NCBI GenBank assembly: GCA_020852755.1
Contig: JADZAF010000030.1
Span: 1 to 32,678, forward strand
DNA length: 32,678 bases
Source of the DNA: Bryobacterales bacterium
GTDB lineage: Bacteria > Acidobacteriota > Terriglobia > Bryobacterales > Bryobacteraceae
Reading direction: 5' to 3'
The position numbers and the translations under genes are program-made. Under the pieces are notes generated by a model that made no database searches, had not been told where the DNA came from, and saw only the letters and a program-made list of their open reading frames with translations. Positions 1 to 6,695 of this stretch are shown piece by piece (the first letter of the stretch is position 1; the number at the start of each line of letters is the position of its first letter).

Positions 1-138
1 GCCCTCAGCGGCAACTACCTGCGCGTATACCTCTCCAGCGACAGGGAGCCGAACCGTATCGTGGATGTGCGCGTCGGCGCTCTGGCGGAAGACGGTCTCC
101 GGGAGCAAAGCGGCGCGGTGTTTCCCGTCCTCCCCTGA
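1..138 (+). CDS. C-terminal end of an MtaB-like tRNA methylthiotransferase (partial, 5' end outside window)
   Basis: Frame 1 is open from the window edge to a TGA at 136-138 and encodes 45 residues, including S-G-N-Y-L-R-V-Y-L, then N-R-I-V-D-V-R-V and E-D-G-L. This pattern resembles the C-terminal TRAM-like tail of the radical SAM methylthiotransferase MtaB, which makes the 2-methylthio group on t6A37 of ANN-decoding tRNAs. The radical SAM cysteines lie outside the window, so the family call rests on the tail alone. RimO or MiaB are less likely alternatives. It converges with the TPR gene on the minus strand. Confidence 0.6.
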   Translation, partial: ALSGNYLRVYLSSDREPNRIVDVRVGALAEDGLREQSGAVFPVLP

Positions 139-205
139 GAACCACGCGTGCCTCGAGTTCGGGCCGGGAAGACCGGCGTACCGGGCCGCAAGCGCACGGA
201 CCAGG

Positions 206-220
206 TGGGCCCGCGGCCCA
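206..220. terminator. GC-rich hairpin between convergent genes, possible bidirectional terminator
   Basis: TGGGCC (206-211) pairs perfectly with GGCCCA (215-220) around a CGC loop. It lies between the stop of the MtaB-like gene at 138 and the stop of the TPR gene at 240. There is no T-tract on either side, so intrinsic termination is only a possibility. The rest of 139-239 shows nothing I can assign. Confidence 0.3.
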
Positions 221-239
221 TGAAGATCCCGATTGAGCC

Positions 240-1154
240 TCAGCGCATCTTCAGAGCTTCGGTCCGCATCACCTGCGCGTTGCGCCAGGCCTGCGGTCCG
301 TAGGGCCCCTTGATCTGCGCCGCCTGCTCGCTGAATTTCGCGGCTTCCAGAACGCGGGCCTTGTTCAACAGCATCTTGCCGATCTGGTAGTTCACAACCC
401 CCAGGTGGAATAGAGCCGCGGCGGTCATGGACTGGTTGCCCTGGATGAGCGGCAGGGCCGCCCGCAGGTTCTTGTCGGCTTCAACGTACTGGTTCTTTTC
501 GGCGTGCACGACGCCGGCGATCCAGTAGCTGCGCGCCAGCGCCGCGCTGCGCTTGCGCTCCCAATCGGCGGCGGAGACTCCCTCCGGCCTGGGGTGCCTG
601 GCCAGCACTCCCGCCAGGCGCCGGGAGTATGTCAGGGCCTGGTCGCTCTGCTTCCGGTTCATGCAGCCATCGGCCAGCACGGCCAGCAGATCTTCGTTAT
701 CGGGAAAGGCCTGGATCCCCCGGGAGGCGATGTCCGGAACCTTTGCGGAGGCTCCGGTTTCGTTGAGGGCAACTAAGTAGCGTCCATAACTCTCGTCAAG
801 ATACTTACTCTTGGGATTCTGCTGTTCGAGAGCGGAGAGCAGGTCGACGGCCTCCGCGGCCGGAGCCTTCATGGCCGTCGCGGACAGAGCCCACTCGGTG
901 AACACTTCGATGCCGCGCGCGTACTCCACCTGTTTGGCCCAGGTCTCCTTGTCGCTTTCGCTTTCCGGAGCCGGTTTGGCGGCCGCCTTGCGCGCGAGTT
1001 CGCAGGTCTTCGCGGCCAGCACCTTCACCTGGCCGGAGTCGTTCTTGGATGCTGCCTCTTTGAGGCTTTGATACGCGGTCTCCAGATCGTCGGGGATTGC
1101 CACTTGGGATCCGGCGATGAGAAGAACCGCGAGGCGCAGGATGGCTCGACTCAT
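240..1154 (-). CDS. TPR-repeat protein with N-terminal signal peptide
   Basis: A 304-residue protein. An upstream in-frame start at 1262 exists, but I chose the ATG at 1152-1154. It follows AGGAG with 6 nt spacing and lies about 20 nt after a good sigma-70-type promoter, and it opens a classic export signal (MSRAILRLAVLLIAGSQVAI). The rest is helical, with pairs such as A-A-L-F-H-L-G-V-V-N-Y-Q-I-G-K and repeated A/Y/L/G spacing, as in tetratricopeptide repeats (roughly residues 120-290). Such proteins act as periplasmic or envelope scaffolds; the partner cannot be inferred. It is the last of the minus-strand genes and has its own promoter. Confidence 0.75.
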   Translation of the reverse strand: MSRAILRLAVLLIAGSQVAIPDDLETAYQSLKEAASKNDSGQVKVLAAKTCELARKAAAKPAPESESDKETWAKQVEYARGIEVFTEWALSATAMKAPAAEAVDLLSALEQQNPKSKYLDESYGRYLVALNETGASAKVPDIASRGIQAFPDNEDLLAVLADGCMNRKQSDQALTYSRRLAGVLARHPRPEGVSAADWERKRSAALARSYWIAGVVHAEKNQYVEADKNLRAALPLIQGNQSMTAAALFHLGVVNYQIGKMLLNKARVLEAAKFSEQAAQIKGPYGPQAWRNAQVMRTEALKMR

Positions 1155-1181
1155 GGCATTCTCCTCACTACCGCGCCCCGT

Positions 1182-1210
1182 ATTATAGTGCGCGGTGATA
1201 CCGGTGGGAA
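1182..1210 (-). promoter_or_regulatory. sigma-70-type promoter for the TPR gene
   Basis: On the minus strand the -10 is a perfect TATAAT (1182-1187). It is separated by 17 bp (1188-1204) from TTCCCA (1205-1210), a 4/6 match to TTGACA. Predicted transcription starts near 1175 and leaves a leader of about 20 nt containing the AGGAG ribosome-binding site. Confidence 0.65.
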
Positions 1211-1262
1211 GGGGCGCCTGAACAGGGGCGCCGGAGAGCCAAAGCCGGTAACAGCCGGACAA

Positions 1263-2180
1263 TCAGTCGATATGGAACACGGGGTCGGGTCCGGCCCCAG
1301 GCTGGGTTTGAAACTTGCGCAGCAGCCTGCGCCCGGTGACAGAGGCCACCCAGACGGAATCCTCTTCCTCCAGGCTGGCGTAGGCCAGGCGCCCGCCGGG
1401 TGAGAGATTCAGCGAAACCGGCGAGCCGTCCAGATCCAGGCGGCAGGTCACCCGCCGTGCGGCCAGGTCGATGAACTCGATGCCGTTGCCGTGGATCAGG
1501 GCGTGTACGATCTGGCTTTCATCAGGCGTCAAAGCCAGGCGCACAGGACCTTTCCCGGTGGGAATGCGGTCCACCACGGCCCTCTTCGCGGTGTCGATGA
1601 CGGTGATGTTGTCGGCGTCCAGGTTCGCCACGTAGAGCCGCGTCCCGTCCCGGGAAAGCACGGCCGTCTCCGGACGGCCACCCGTGTGGATCAACTCCAC
1701 GCCGCCGGCAGCAAGATCGATGGCCGCCACGCTCTCCGACCGGGCGTTGCACACGTAGGCCTGGTTCCCGTCCGGGCTCACGCAGACCATGTGCGAGGAG
1801 CGGCCGCGGGTTTCGTATGTCCGGAGCACCTTGCGTTCCACGGGGTCGATGAGCAGCAGCTGATCCGGCAGTTCGGTGGTGACGGCCAGGCGTCCCGTAG
1901 CGGGATCGAGAGCAATGCCGTGCGGCCGGTGAAACTCCCCCAGGTCGATCTCCCCGGTCCTTCGGCGCTCCTTCAGGTCAACGATGGAAACCGTGTGCCC
2001 GCCCCTGCCGGGATGCTCGACCCGCATGGCGCCGTTGTCGGTGACATAGGCCAGCCGGCAATCGGCGGATAGAACCAGTTCGTGCGGATGAGTGCCGACC
2101 GGGACCGAAGTTTCATGCTTCCCTTCCAGGTCATAGAACCCCAGGGCACTACCGGCCTTGTGAACGATCAGCAAGGGCAT
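1263..2180 (-). CDS. YncE-like seven-bladed beta-propeller (YVTN repeat) protein
   Basis: A 305-residue protein starting at ATG 2178-2180 with AGGAG 8-9 nt upstream. It is built almost wholly from propeller blades. Typical blade pieces recur about every 40 residues: V-A-A-I-D-L-A, V-L-S-R-D-G-T-R-L-Y-V-A-N-L, I-T-V-I-D-T, R-P-H-G-I-A-L-D-P-A-T-G and V-C-V-S-P-D-G-N-Q-A-Y-V-C-N. This is the YncE/lactonase-type propeller pattern. No signal peptide, enzyme motif or haem site is visible, so it may be cytoplasmic and bind ligand or nucleic acid; the role is unknown. It lies 87 nt downstream of the FAD gene and 108 nt upstream of the TPR gene, which has its own promoter. Confidence 0.75.
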   Translation of the reverse strand: MPLLIVHKAGSALGFYDLEGKHETSVPVGTHPHELVLSADCRLAYVTDNGAMRVEHPGRGGHTVSIVDLKERRRTGEIDLGEFHRPHGIALDPATGRLAVTTELPDQLLLIDPVERKVLRTYETRGRSSHMVCVSPDGNQAYVCNARSESVAAIDLAAGGVELIHTGGRPETAVLSRDGTRLYVANLDADNITVIDTAKRAVVDRIPTGKGPVRLALTPDESQIVHALIHGNGIEFIDLAARRVTCRLDLDGSPVSLNLSPGGRLAYASLEEEDSVWVASVTGRRLLRKFQTQPGAGPDPVFHID

Positions 2181-2200
2181 GCCGAAGACTCCTTTGCGCC

Positions 2201-2218
2201 GGCGGCCGTGCGGCCGCC
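2201..2218. repeat. Perfect 8-bp inverted repeat with 2-nt spacer, upstream of the propeller gene
   Basis: GGCGGCCG (2201-2208), spacer TG, CGGCCGCC (2211-2218). It lies in the 2181-2267 gap, after the FAD gene stop and 20 nt before the propeller start codon. It could end the upstream transcript or fold in the leader of the downstream gene. An AT-rich patch (GATATTATC, 2224-2232) next to it could hold a -10 element, but I see no convincing -35. Confidence 0.4.
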
Positions 2219-2267
2219 GCCCCGATATTATCGAACAACACGGGACGGCTGCCGGGGCGGCGCCCGC

Positions 2268-3896
2268 CTACCGGATGAAGCCCAGGTGGTGGGGCAGGCC
2301 GAGCTTGAAGCGGATGCGGTCCAGTTCCTGGAGGGGCTTGAGGAACTTCGGTTCTTCCAGCGGCCACAACTCGGCCGGAGCCGCGCTCGAACCGGAAGCC
2401 AGAAGCAGGCTGTTCACGGCCCGCCGCGCCGCTTCATTGGCCGCCTCCATGCACGCGATGTCGGTGTAGGTGCGCACGTAATCGGAAGCCACGAAGAAAT
2501 TTTCCAGTTCCACCTGCGCCTCCGGGCGGTACTGCAGCGAGCCCGCCGTGTTGATCAGCAGCGGCTCGGCGTTTGCGGCCTCGCCCGGGTTGGGAAACTC
2601 GATGCTGGGGTCGAGAAACCAGGTGACCAGGTTGGCGTCCTGGATGGGCGCAGCGCCGTTGTCGTTCAAGTGCTGCTTCAGCTGCGCCCAAACCTCTTCC
2701 TTGATCTCCTCGGCGGTGCATTCGCGCGCCGGCTTGCCATACAGGACGCCGGGCATATCCCAATCCGAGATGTCCACCGAGAGGATCCCGCGCACCGCCC
2801 CGTTGCCGTACCGTGACAGGTCCACGCCGGTCCAGAACTGGCGCTGGGAAATGGAGGTCAGAGCCCAGGGCGAATCCAGGTAGATCGCGTGGCCGTGCAC
2901 CAGCGGCTCGTCCCGGCAGAGATAGAACTGGATGCCGTTCATCCAGCGGGTCTGCAGCTTGTCCAGGTTGGCCAGCGATGGCGCCGCCTTTTTCAGGCCG
3001 GGGGTCATCAGCGCGGCCATCACTTCAACGGGCAGGGCCGCGATGTAGAAATCGGCGGTGATTTCGGCAAGTGTGCCGCCGCTCGAGACCACAGCCCCGG
3101 TCACGCACGTACCGTCCGTCCGGATCTCCACTACGCCGGCGCCGCGATGAAACTCCACGCCCAGCCCTTCCAGGTAGCGGGTCCAGGGATCGATCCAGAC
3201 GTCGTTAGTCGGACCCGAGAGCAGGCGGTCGAAGACCCGGTCCTCGGAGATCAGTCCGGTCAGCAGTTGCAGCTGCGTCGTACCGACCGTGCGGGTACTG
3301 CTTTCCTCGGCCCGCATGGCCACCATCGAGCGGGTGACGCCCTGCCCCAGGTAGGCCTGGTAGGTCTTCGACATCTTCTCGGCGGCGATAAAATCCCACC
3401 AGGAGAGATTCTCGTACTCGGCCAGGCGGCGCTCCTGGCAGCTGGTCGCGATGGTCAATATGCGGCTCACGAAGAAGGCCAGTTCCTTCTGTGGAACTCC
3501 GAAGGGCGTCAGGAGCTGCAGCAGGAATACGCGGAAATCGTCCAGCGTCCGCGGGCAGCGGGCCAGCCAGGTGATCTCGGTCTGCCCGGCGCGCGCCAGC
3601 AGCATGCGGGTGGCTACGGTGAGATTCTCATAGGTGTTCCCCCGCGGCCCGTACGGCGTGCGCCGCATGGTGTCGGTGACGTGCCGGTAGAAACCGGGAA
3701 AGAACCGGAAACCGTGTTCGCCGGGAAGAGGCGCGCGGCCCTGCGTTCCGGAACCCGGCACCGGTATGCTGCGGGCCTTGCCGCCCAGCACCGGTTTCCG
3801 CTCGTAAACCCGGACCTGAAATTGACGTTCGGCCAGCTCGTGCGCGGCGCTCAACCCCGCAACGCCGCCTCCCAGGATGGCAACGCTGTGCTGCAT
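2268..3896 (-). CDS. FAD-dependent amine-oxidase/phytoene-desaturase superfamily oxidoreductase
   Basis: A 542-residue protein with an N-terminal Rossmann FAD site (A-I-L-G-G-G-V-A-G-L-S-A-A-H-E-L-A-E, then E at the strand-2 end, residues 6-32). G-G-K-A-R-S and G-E-H-G-F-R-F-F-P-G-F-Y follow, as in the amine oxidase/carotenoid desaturase/hydroxysqualene dehydroxylase group. A C-terminal FAD segment (F-F-V-A-S-D-Y-V-R-T-Y-T-D-I-A-C-M-E-A-A-N-E-A-A) closes the fold. The substrate cannot be told; no carotenoid or hopanoid genes are nearby. The start at 3896 lacks a clear ribosome-binding site, but TACAAT (3903-3908 on the minus strand) ends 6 nt before the ATG, so the transcript could be leaderless. 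The membrane-protein gene ends 27 nt upstream. Confidence 0.8.
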   Translation of the reverse strand: MQHSVAILGGGVAGLSAAHELAERQFQVRVYERKPVLGGKARSIPVPGSGTQGRAPLPGEHGFRFFPGFYRHVTDTMRRTPYGPRGNTYENLTVATRMLLARAGQTEITWLARCPRTLDDFRVFLLQLLTPFGVPQKELAFFVSRILTIATSCQERRLAEYENLSWWDFIAAEKMSKTYQAYLGQGVTRSMVAMRAEESSTRTVGTTQLQLLTGLISEDRVFDRLLSGPTNDVWIDPWTRYLEGLGVEFHRGAGVVEIRTDGTCVTGAVVSSGGTLAEITADFYIAALPVEVMAALMTPGLKKAAPSLANLDKLQTRWMNGIQFYLCRDEPLVHGHAIYLDSPWALTSISQRQFWTGVDLSRYGNGAVRGILSVDISDWDMPGVLYGKPARECTAEEIKEEVWAQLKQHLNDNGAAPIQDANLVTWFLDPSIEFPNPGEAANAEPLLINTAGSLQYRPEAQVELENFFVASDYVRTYTDIACMEAANEAARRAVNSLLLASGSSAAPAELWPLEEPKFLKPLQELDRIRFKLGLPHHLGFIR

Positions 3897-3923
3897 TGCG
3901 CCATTGTACGCCGCCCCGGCCGG

Positions 3924-4727
3924 TCACCCGCGCAGATACCGGAACAGAAGAAGTGCGCAGCCGGCCGCGGCGGTGAAGAATAATACAGCCATCGCGTAGC
4001 TGGTGGCGAAACCGTGGAGCGCCATGGAGAGCATCATGCCCGCGATTGCCGCCGTCATGAGGATTGCGAAAACCATCAGCACCGGAGCAAGAACGAACGC
4101 CGCCGGCCTCGCGCGCAGGAGCAGGACCGCCGCGATCACGAAAGCCGGCAGGAGGAACGACAGATCCAGGACGTGCACCGGATTGACGAACAGGCCGGTT
4201 TGAGCCAGGCTCTCCGGCGTGCGCCCGGAAAGCAGTGCGGGAACGATCTCGGCCAGCCAGAGGGCCGCGAAAACAAAGGCAATGAGGAGAAACACACCCG
4301 CGATGGCTTTCACCGGAGCACGCGGACCGTAGCGGGCGGCCATTTCCTGCACAGGCAGCGACGGCAGGCCGGCCAGCAATCCGTAGAAGCTCAGGCCAAG
4401 GACGCCGCAATAGGCCAGAAACAGGGCGTTGAAATGAACGGCCATGGCATAGATCAAAAAGTTGTAGAGCAGGAACAGCAGGGTTCCCATCCATACCAGC
4501 CGTGCGGACAGCGATCCCTGCCTCGCCGCCGCCGCGCTGGCCAGCAGCAGCGGAACGGCCACAGCCAGGTTCATCGCATCCCCGCCTTTGCCCTGCGCCG
4601 CCCAGAGAGCGCTCTCCCGCGCATAGACGGGCGGCCAGAAAATTCCCGCCGCGGCGCAGACCGCGGTCAGGCCGGCCAGCAGGGTGCTGAGCCAGATTCC
4701 CGGATCGGATTCGCGCGGCGCCGGCAA
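3924..4727 (-). CDS. Polytopic membrane protein of unknown function (TTG start)
   Basis: A 267-residue protein. I place the start at TTG 4725-4727, because AGGAGG (4735-4740 on the minus strand) lies 7 nt upstream. Starting at 4871 instead would add a charged non-membrane stretch running past the divergent promoter. About eight hydrophobic segments are visible, for example L-L-F-L-L-Y-N-F-L-I-Y-A-M-A-V and A-F-V-I-A-A-V-L-L-L. Short loops carry the recognisable N-P-V-H-V-L-D-L-S-F-L-L-P-A patch. I do not recognise a transport or enzyme motif. It is divergent from the selenoprotein gene, with which it appears to share overlapping promoters, and upstream of the FAD gene. Confidence 0.7.
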   Translation of the reverse strand: MPAPRESDPGIWLSTLLAGLTAVCAAAGIFWPPVYARESALWAAQGKGGDAMNLAVAVPLLLASAAAARQGSLSARLVWMGTLLFLLYNFLIYAMAVHFNALFLAYCGVLGLSFYGLLAGLPSLPVQEMAARYGPRAPVKAIAGVFLLIAFVFAALWLAEIVPALLSGRTPESLAQTGLFVNPVHVLDLSFLLPAFVIAAVLLLRARPAAFVLAPVLMVFAILMTAAIAGMMLSMALHGFATSYAMAVLFFTAAAGCALLLFRYLRG

Positions 4728-4750
4728 GAGAATTCCTCCTGAATCCGACC

Positions 4751-4760
4751 ATGATAGAAT
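4751..4760. promoter_or_regulatory. Overlapping divergent -10 elements between the membrane-protein and selenoprotein genes
   Basis: The 10-mer ATGATAGAAT reads TAGAAT on the plus strand (4755-4760) and TATCAT on the minus strand (4751-4756), each 5/6 to TATAAT. They would place starts about 30 nt before the plus-strand ATG at 4799 and about 17 nt before the minus-strand TTG at 4727. The -35 regions are weak on both sides, so this is tentative. Confidence 0.4.
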
Positions 4761-4798
4761 CGCTGAAACGCCCGCGGAAAGCGGGCTTGGGGGGAAAC

Positions 4799-5395
4799 AT
4801 GGATCCGATGTTCCTGCCTGGAGTCGAGAACAATCCGCAGCCGGGGCCCTATGCGGAAAGCCTGCGGGCAATGCGGGCCGCCGGGGTGGAATACCCCCAG
4901 ATCTGGCATCTCTTCGCTTTTCTTCCGCGGGCCACGGACCACCTGGCCCGCTTCACCCAGGAGATCATGCGCGGGCCGGGGCCGGTTTCTCCCGGCATCC
5001 GCGAACTGATCGCCGCCTACACGTCCTATCGCAACGATTGCCCGTTTTGACTGGAATCGCACGCCGCGGTCGCGGCGGAACTGCTGGGCAGCGAGGAACT
5101 GGTGTGGAGCGTGCTGCGCGACCTGGAAAGCTCTCCCCTGGGCGAGAAAGAGAAGGCGCTGTTCCGCTTCATCGATAAAGTGAACCGCGACTCCCCGCGT
5201 ATCACCCCGGCCGACATGGAGCCGCTGCACGGCGCCGGCTGGGACGACGAAGCCATCTACCTGGCGGTCACCGTCTGCGCGCTGTTCAACTTTTACAACC
5301 GCTGGATCGACGCCACGGGCGTGCACCCAATGTCCCGGGAGGCGCACCGCGAGGGCGGCAAGCGAATGGCGGCGCAGGGCTACGTGCGGGAGTGA
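4799..5395 (+). CDS. AhpD-family (carboxymuconolactone decarboxylase fold) peroxidase-like selenoprotein, Sec at in-frame TGA 5048-5050
   Basis: Reading through the TGA at 5048-5050 gives a continuous 198-residue AhpD-fold protein. The part before it ends R-E-L-I-A-A-Y-T-S-Y-R-N-D-C-P-F. The part after it continues L-E-S-H-A-A-V-A-A-E-L-L-G and keeps family features to the end (F-N-F-Y-N-R-W-I-D-A-T-G). The TGA falls exactly on the second Cys of C-x-x-C-x3-H, giving C81-P-F-U84-L-E-S-H88. Glu69 sits 15 residues before U84, matching the Glu118/Cys130/Cys133/His137 spacing I recall for Mycobacterium tuberculosis AhpD. AhpD-like selenoproteins are known from metagenomic surveys. The start at 4799 follows a G-rich Shine-Dalgarno-like run (GGGGGG); ATG 4808 is an alternative. 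Expected role: thiol/selenol peroxidase or disulfide reductase in the cytoplasm. A one-base nonsense mutation of TGC is the main alternative, but the hairpin argues against it. No sel genes lie in the window. The 3' end overlaps the convergent MFS gene by 16 bp. Confidence 0.82.
5051..5077 (+). promoter_or_regulatory. Bacterial SECIS-like hairpin directing selenocysteine insertion
   Basis: Immediately 3' of the TGA, CGCCGC (5062-5067) and GCGGCG (5072-5077) form a perfect 6-bp stem closing a GGUC tetraloop (5068-5071). The loop begins 17 nt after the UGA. This satisfies the bacterial SECIS pattern (loop 16-37 nt downstream, G among the first two loop bases). The GGUC loop is the one I recall in the SelB-binding hairpin of E. 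coli fdhF, where the spacing is 18 nt. The bulged U of the fdhF stem is not evident here. Confidence 0.75.
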
Positions 5396-6693
5396 GGCGG
5401 AGGCTCAGTCCCGGCTGCCGGCCGCTTCCATAGCCGCAGCGCCAGCAGCCAGGCGCCCGCGGGAAACAGCATGGCTGCGCCGGTCCAGATAGCGGCCAGC
5501 CGGGCGGAGACGCCCCAGTCCATGAGGGCTCCGGCGAGGTATCCGCTGAGCGCGATGGCCAGCATGACGATGCTGAGGTCGGTCGCGAAGACCCGGCCGC
5601 GGTAGCGGTCGTCGGTCTCCAGCTGCAGCAGCGTGGTGGAGAAGACCCAGTTGGTGGAGCCGCCCATGTGCGCAAACACGATCGCGGCGCACCCCATCCA
5701 CATAGCCGGAACCAGCCCCAGGCTGAAGTAGCCGGCTGCGGCAAACAGGTAGCCCGCCAGGATACCTCGGCGCAGGCGCGGCCGGCTATGACCCGCCCAG
5801 CGAGCCGAGAGCAGCGGGCCCAGCAGGGCGCCCAAGCCCCGCGAACCCATCAGCAGGCTCATGCCCAGCATGCCGGCCCGGCGCGGGTCCAGCGCGCCGG
5901 CGCCTACCGCGAATTCCTTCTGTCCGAGGATCGGCAGGATCACGTTGTTGGAGCCCATGACTCCGATGCCGGCCTTCACGAACACCGTGGCCATCAGCCG
6001 GGGATCGCCCCGGATATAGCGCAAGCCGTCGACGAAGGGCGTGAAATCCGCCAGGTCGCGGAAGCGCAGGGCCGGCGCTCCGGCCAGGTGCGGCTCCTCG
6101 AATCGCATGCGCGCGATCAGCACAGCCGACCACAGGAAGGAGAGCGCATTGAGCAGGAAGACGGCGTCGCGCCCCACCAGCGCGGCTACCGCTCCGCCGG
6201 CAGTGGCTCCCACGGCCAGATTGAACGACCACGTGGTGGAGGAGAGCGTATTGGCCACGATGACGTCCTGCCGGGGCGCGATGTTGGGGATCACCGAGTT
6301 GCGGGCCGGTTCGAAGAAAGCGGCGCCCAGCGTCTCCACCAGGAGGAGCGGGTACACCAGCCAGGCCATCTCCCGGGTCCGGACCATGAGCATGCCGAGA
6401 ACGATGGCGGCGCGGGCCAGGTCGGCTCCGATCATGACGGCCTTGCGGCTGGCGCGGTCGTTGACCGCCCCCGAGGCCGGCGCGATGAAGGTCTGGGGCA
6501 GCACCTGCAGGACCACCGCCAGGCCGACCGCTTCGGCCCGGCCGGTGAGTTCGAACAGCAGGCTGTAGATGGCCAGGGAGTAGAACCAGTCGCCGATTTC
6601 GCTGACGATCTGGGCGAACCACAGGCGGCGGAAATTCGCATTGCCGCGGACCAGACGCCAGTAGGCCGCCGGAGTGATCGGGCGGGAGTCCAT
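5380..6693 (-). CDS. Major facilitator superfamily transporter (MFS_3/EntS-like group)
   Basis: A 437-residue, roughly 12-helix protein. Its N-terminus (N-F-R-R-L-W-F-A-Q-I-V-S-E-I-G-D-W) is typical of the MFS_3/enterobactin-exporter-like group. The loop 2-3 signature G-A-V-N-D-R-A-S-R-K-A-V-M-I-G-A-D-L-A-R-A follows. No substrate can be assigned; exporters of siderophores or small molecules are common in the group. The ATG at 6691-6693 starts 2 nt after the trpS stop (TGA-GG-ATG), so it is almost certainly co-transcribed and translationally coupled with trpS. Its TAG stop (5380-5382) lies inside the 3' end of the convergent selenoprotein gene. Confidence 0.85.
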   Translation of the reverse strand: MDSRPITPAAYWRLVRGNANFRRLWFAQIVSEIGDWFYSLAIYSLLFELTGRAEAVGLAVVLQVLPQTFIAPASGAVNDRASRKAVMIGADLARAAIVLGMLMVRTREMAWLVYPLLLVETLGAAFFEPARNSVIPNIAPRQDVIVANTLSSTTWSFNLAVGATAGGAVAALVGRDAVFLLNALSFLWSAVLIARMRFEEPHLAGAPALRFRDLADFTPFVDGLRYIRGDPRLMATVFVKAGIGVMGSNNVILPILGQKEFAVGAGALDPRRAGMLGMSLLMGSRGLGALLGPLLSARWAGHSRPRLRRGILAGYLFAAAGYFSLGLVPAMWMGCAAIVFAHMGGSTNWVFSTTLLQLETDDRYRGRVFATDLSIVMLAIALSGYLAGALMDWGVSARLAAIWTGAAMLFPAGAWLLALRLWKRPAAGTEPPPHSRT

Positions 6694-6695
6694 CC

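Noticed and set aside
3628..4833. Minus-strand frame spanning the membrane-protein and FAD gene regions
   Set aside because: Its sequence is a frame-shifted, R/G-rich version of the two better-supported genes.
4799..5050. Treating the AhpD-family gene as a pseudogene with a nonsense mutation or a sequencing error
   Set aside because: The TGA is exactly at the catalytic Cys codon, the reading frame after it stays open and family-like to a normal end, and a SECIS-like hairpin follows at the right distance. The pseudogene option is kept only as the alternative.
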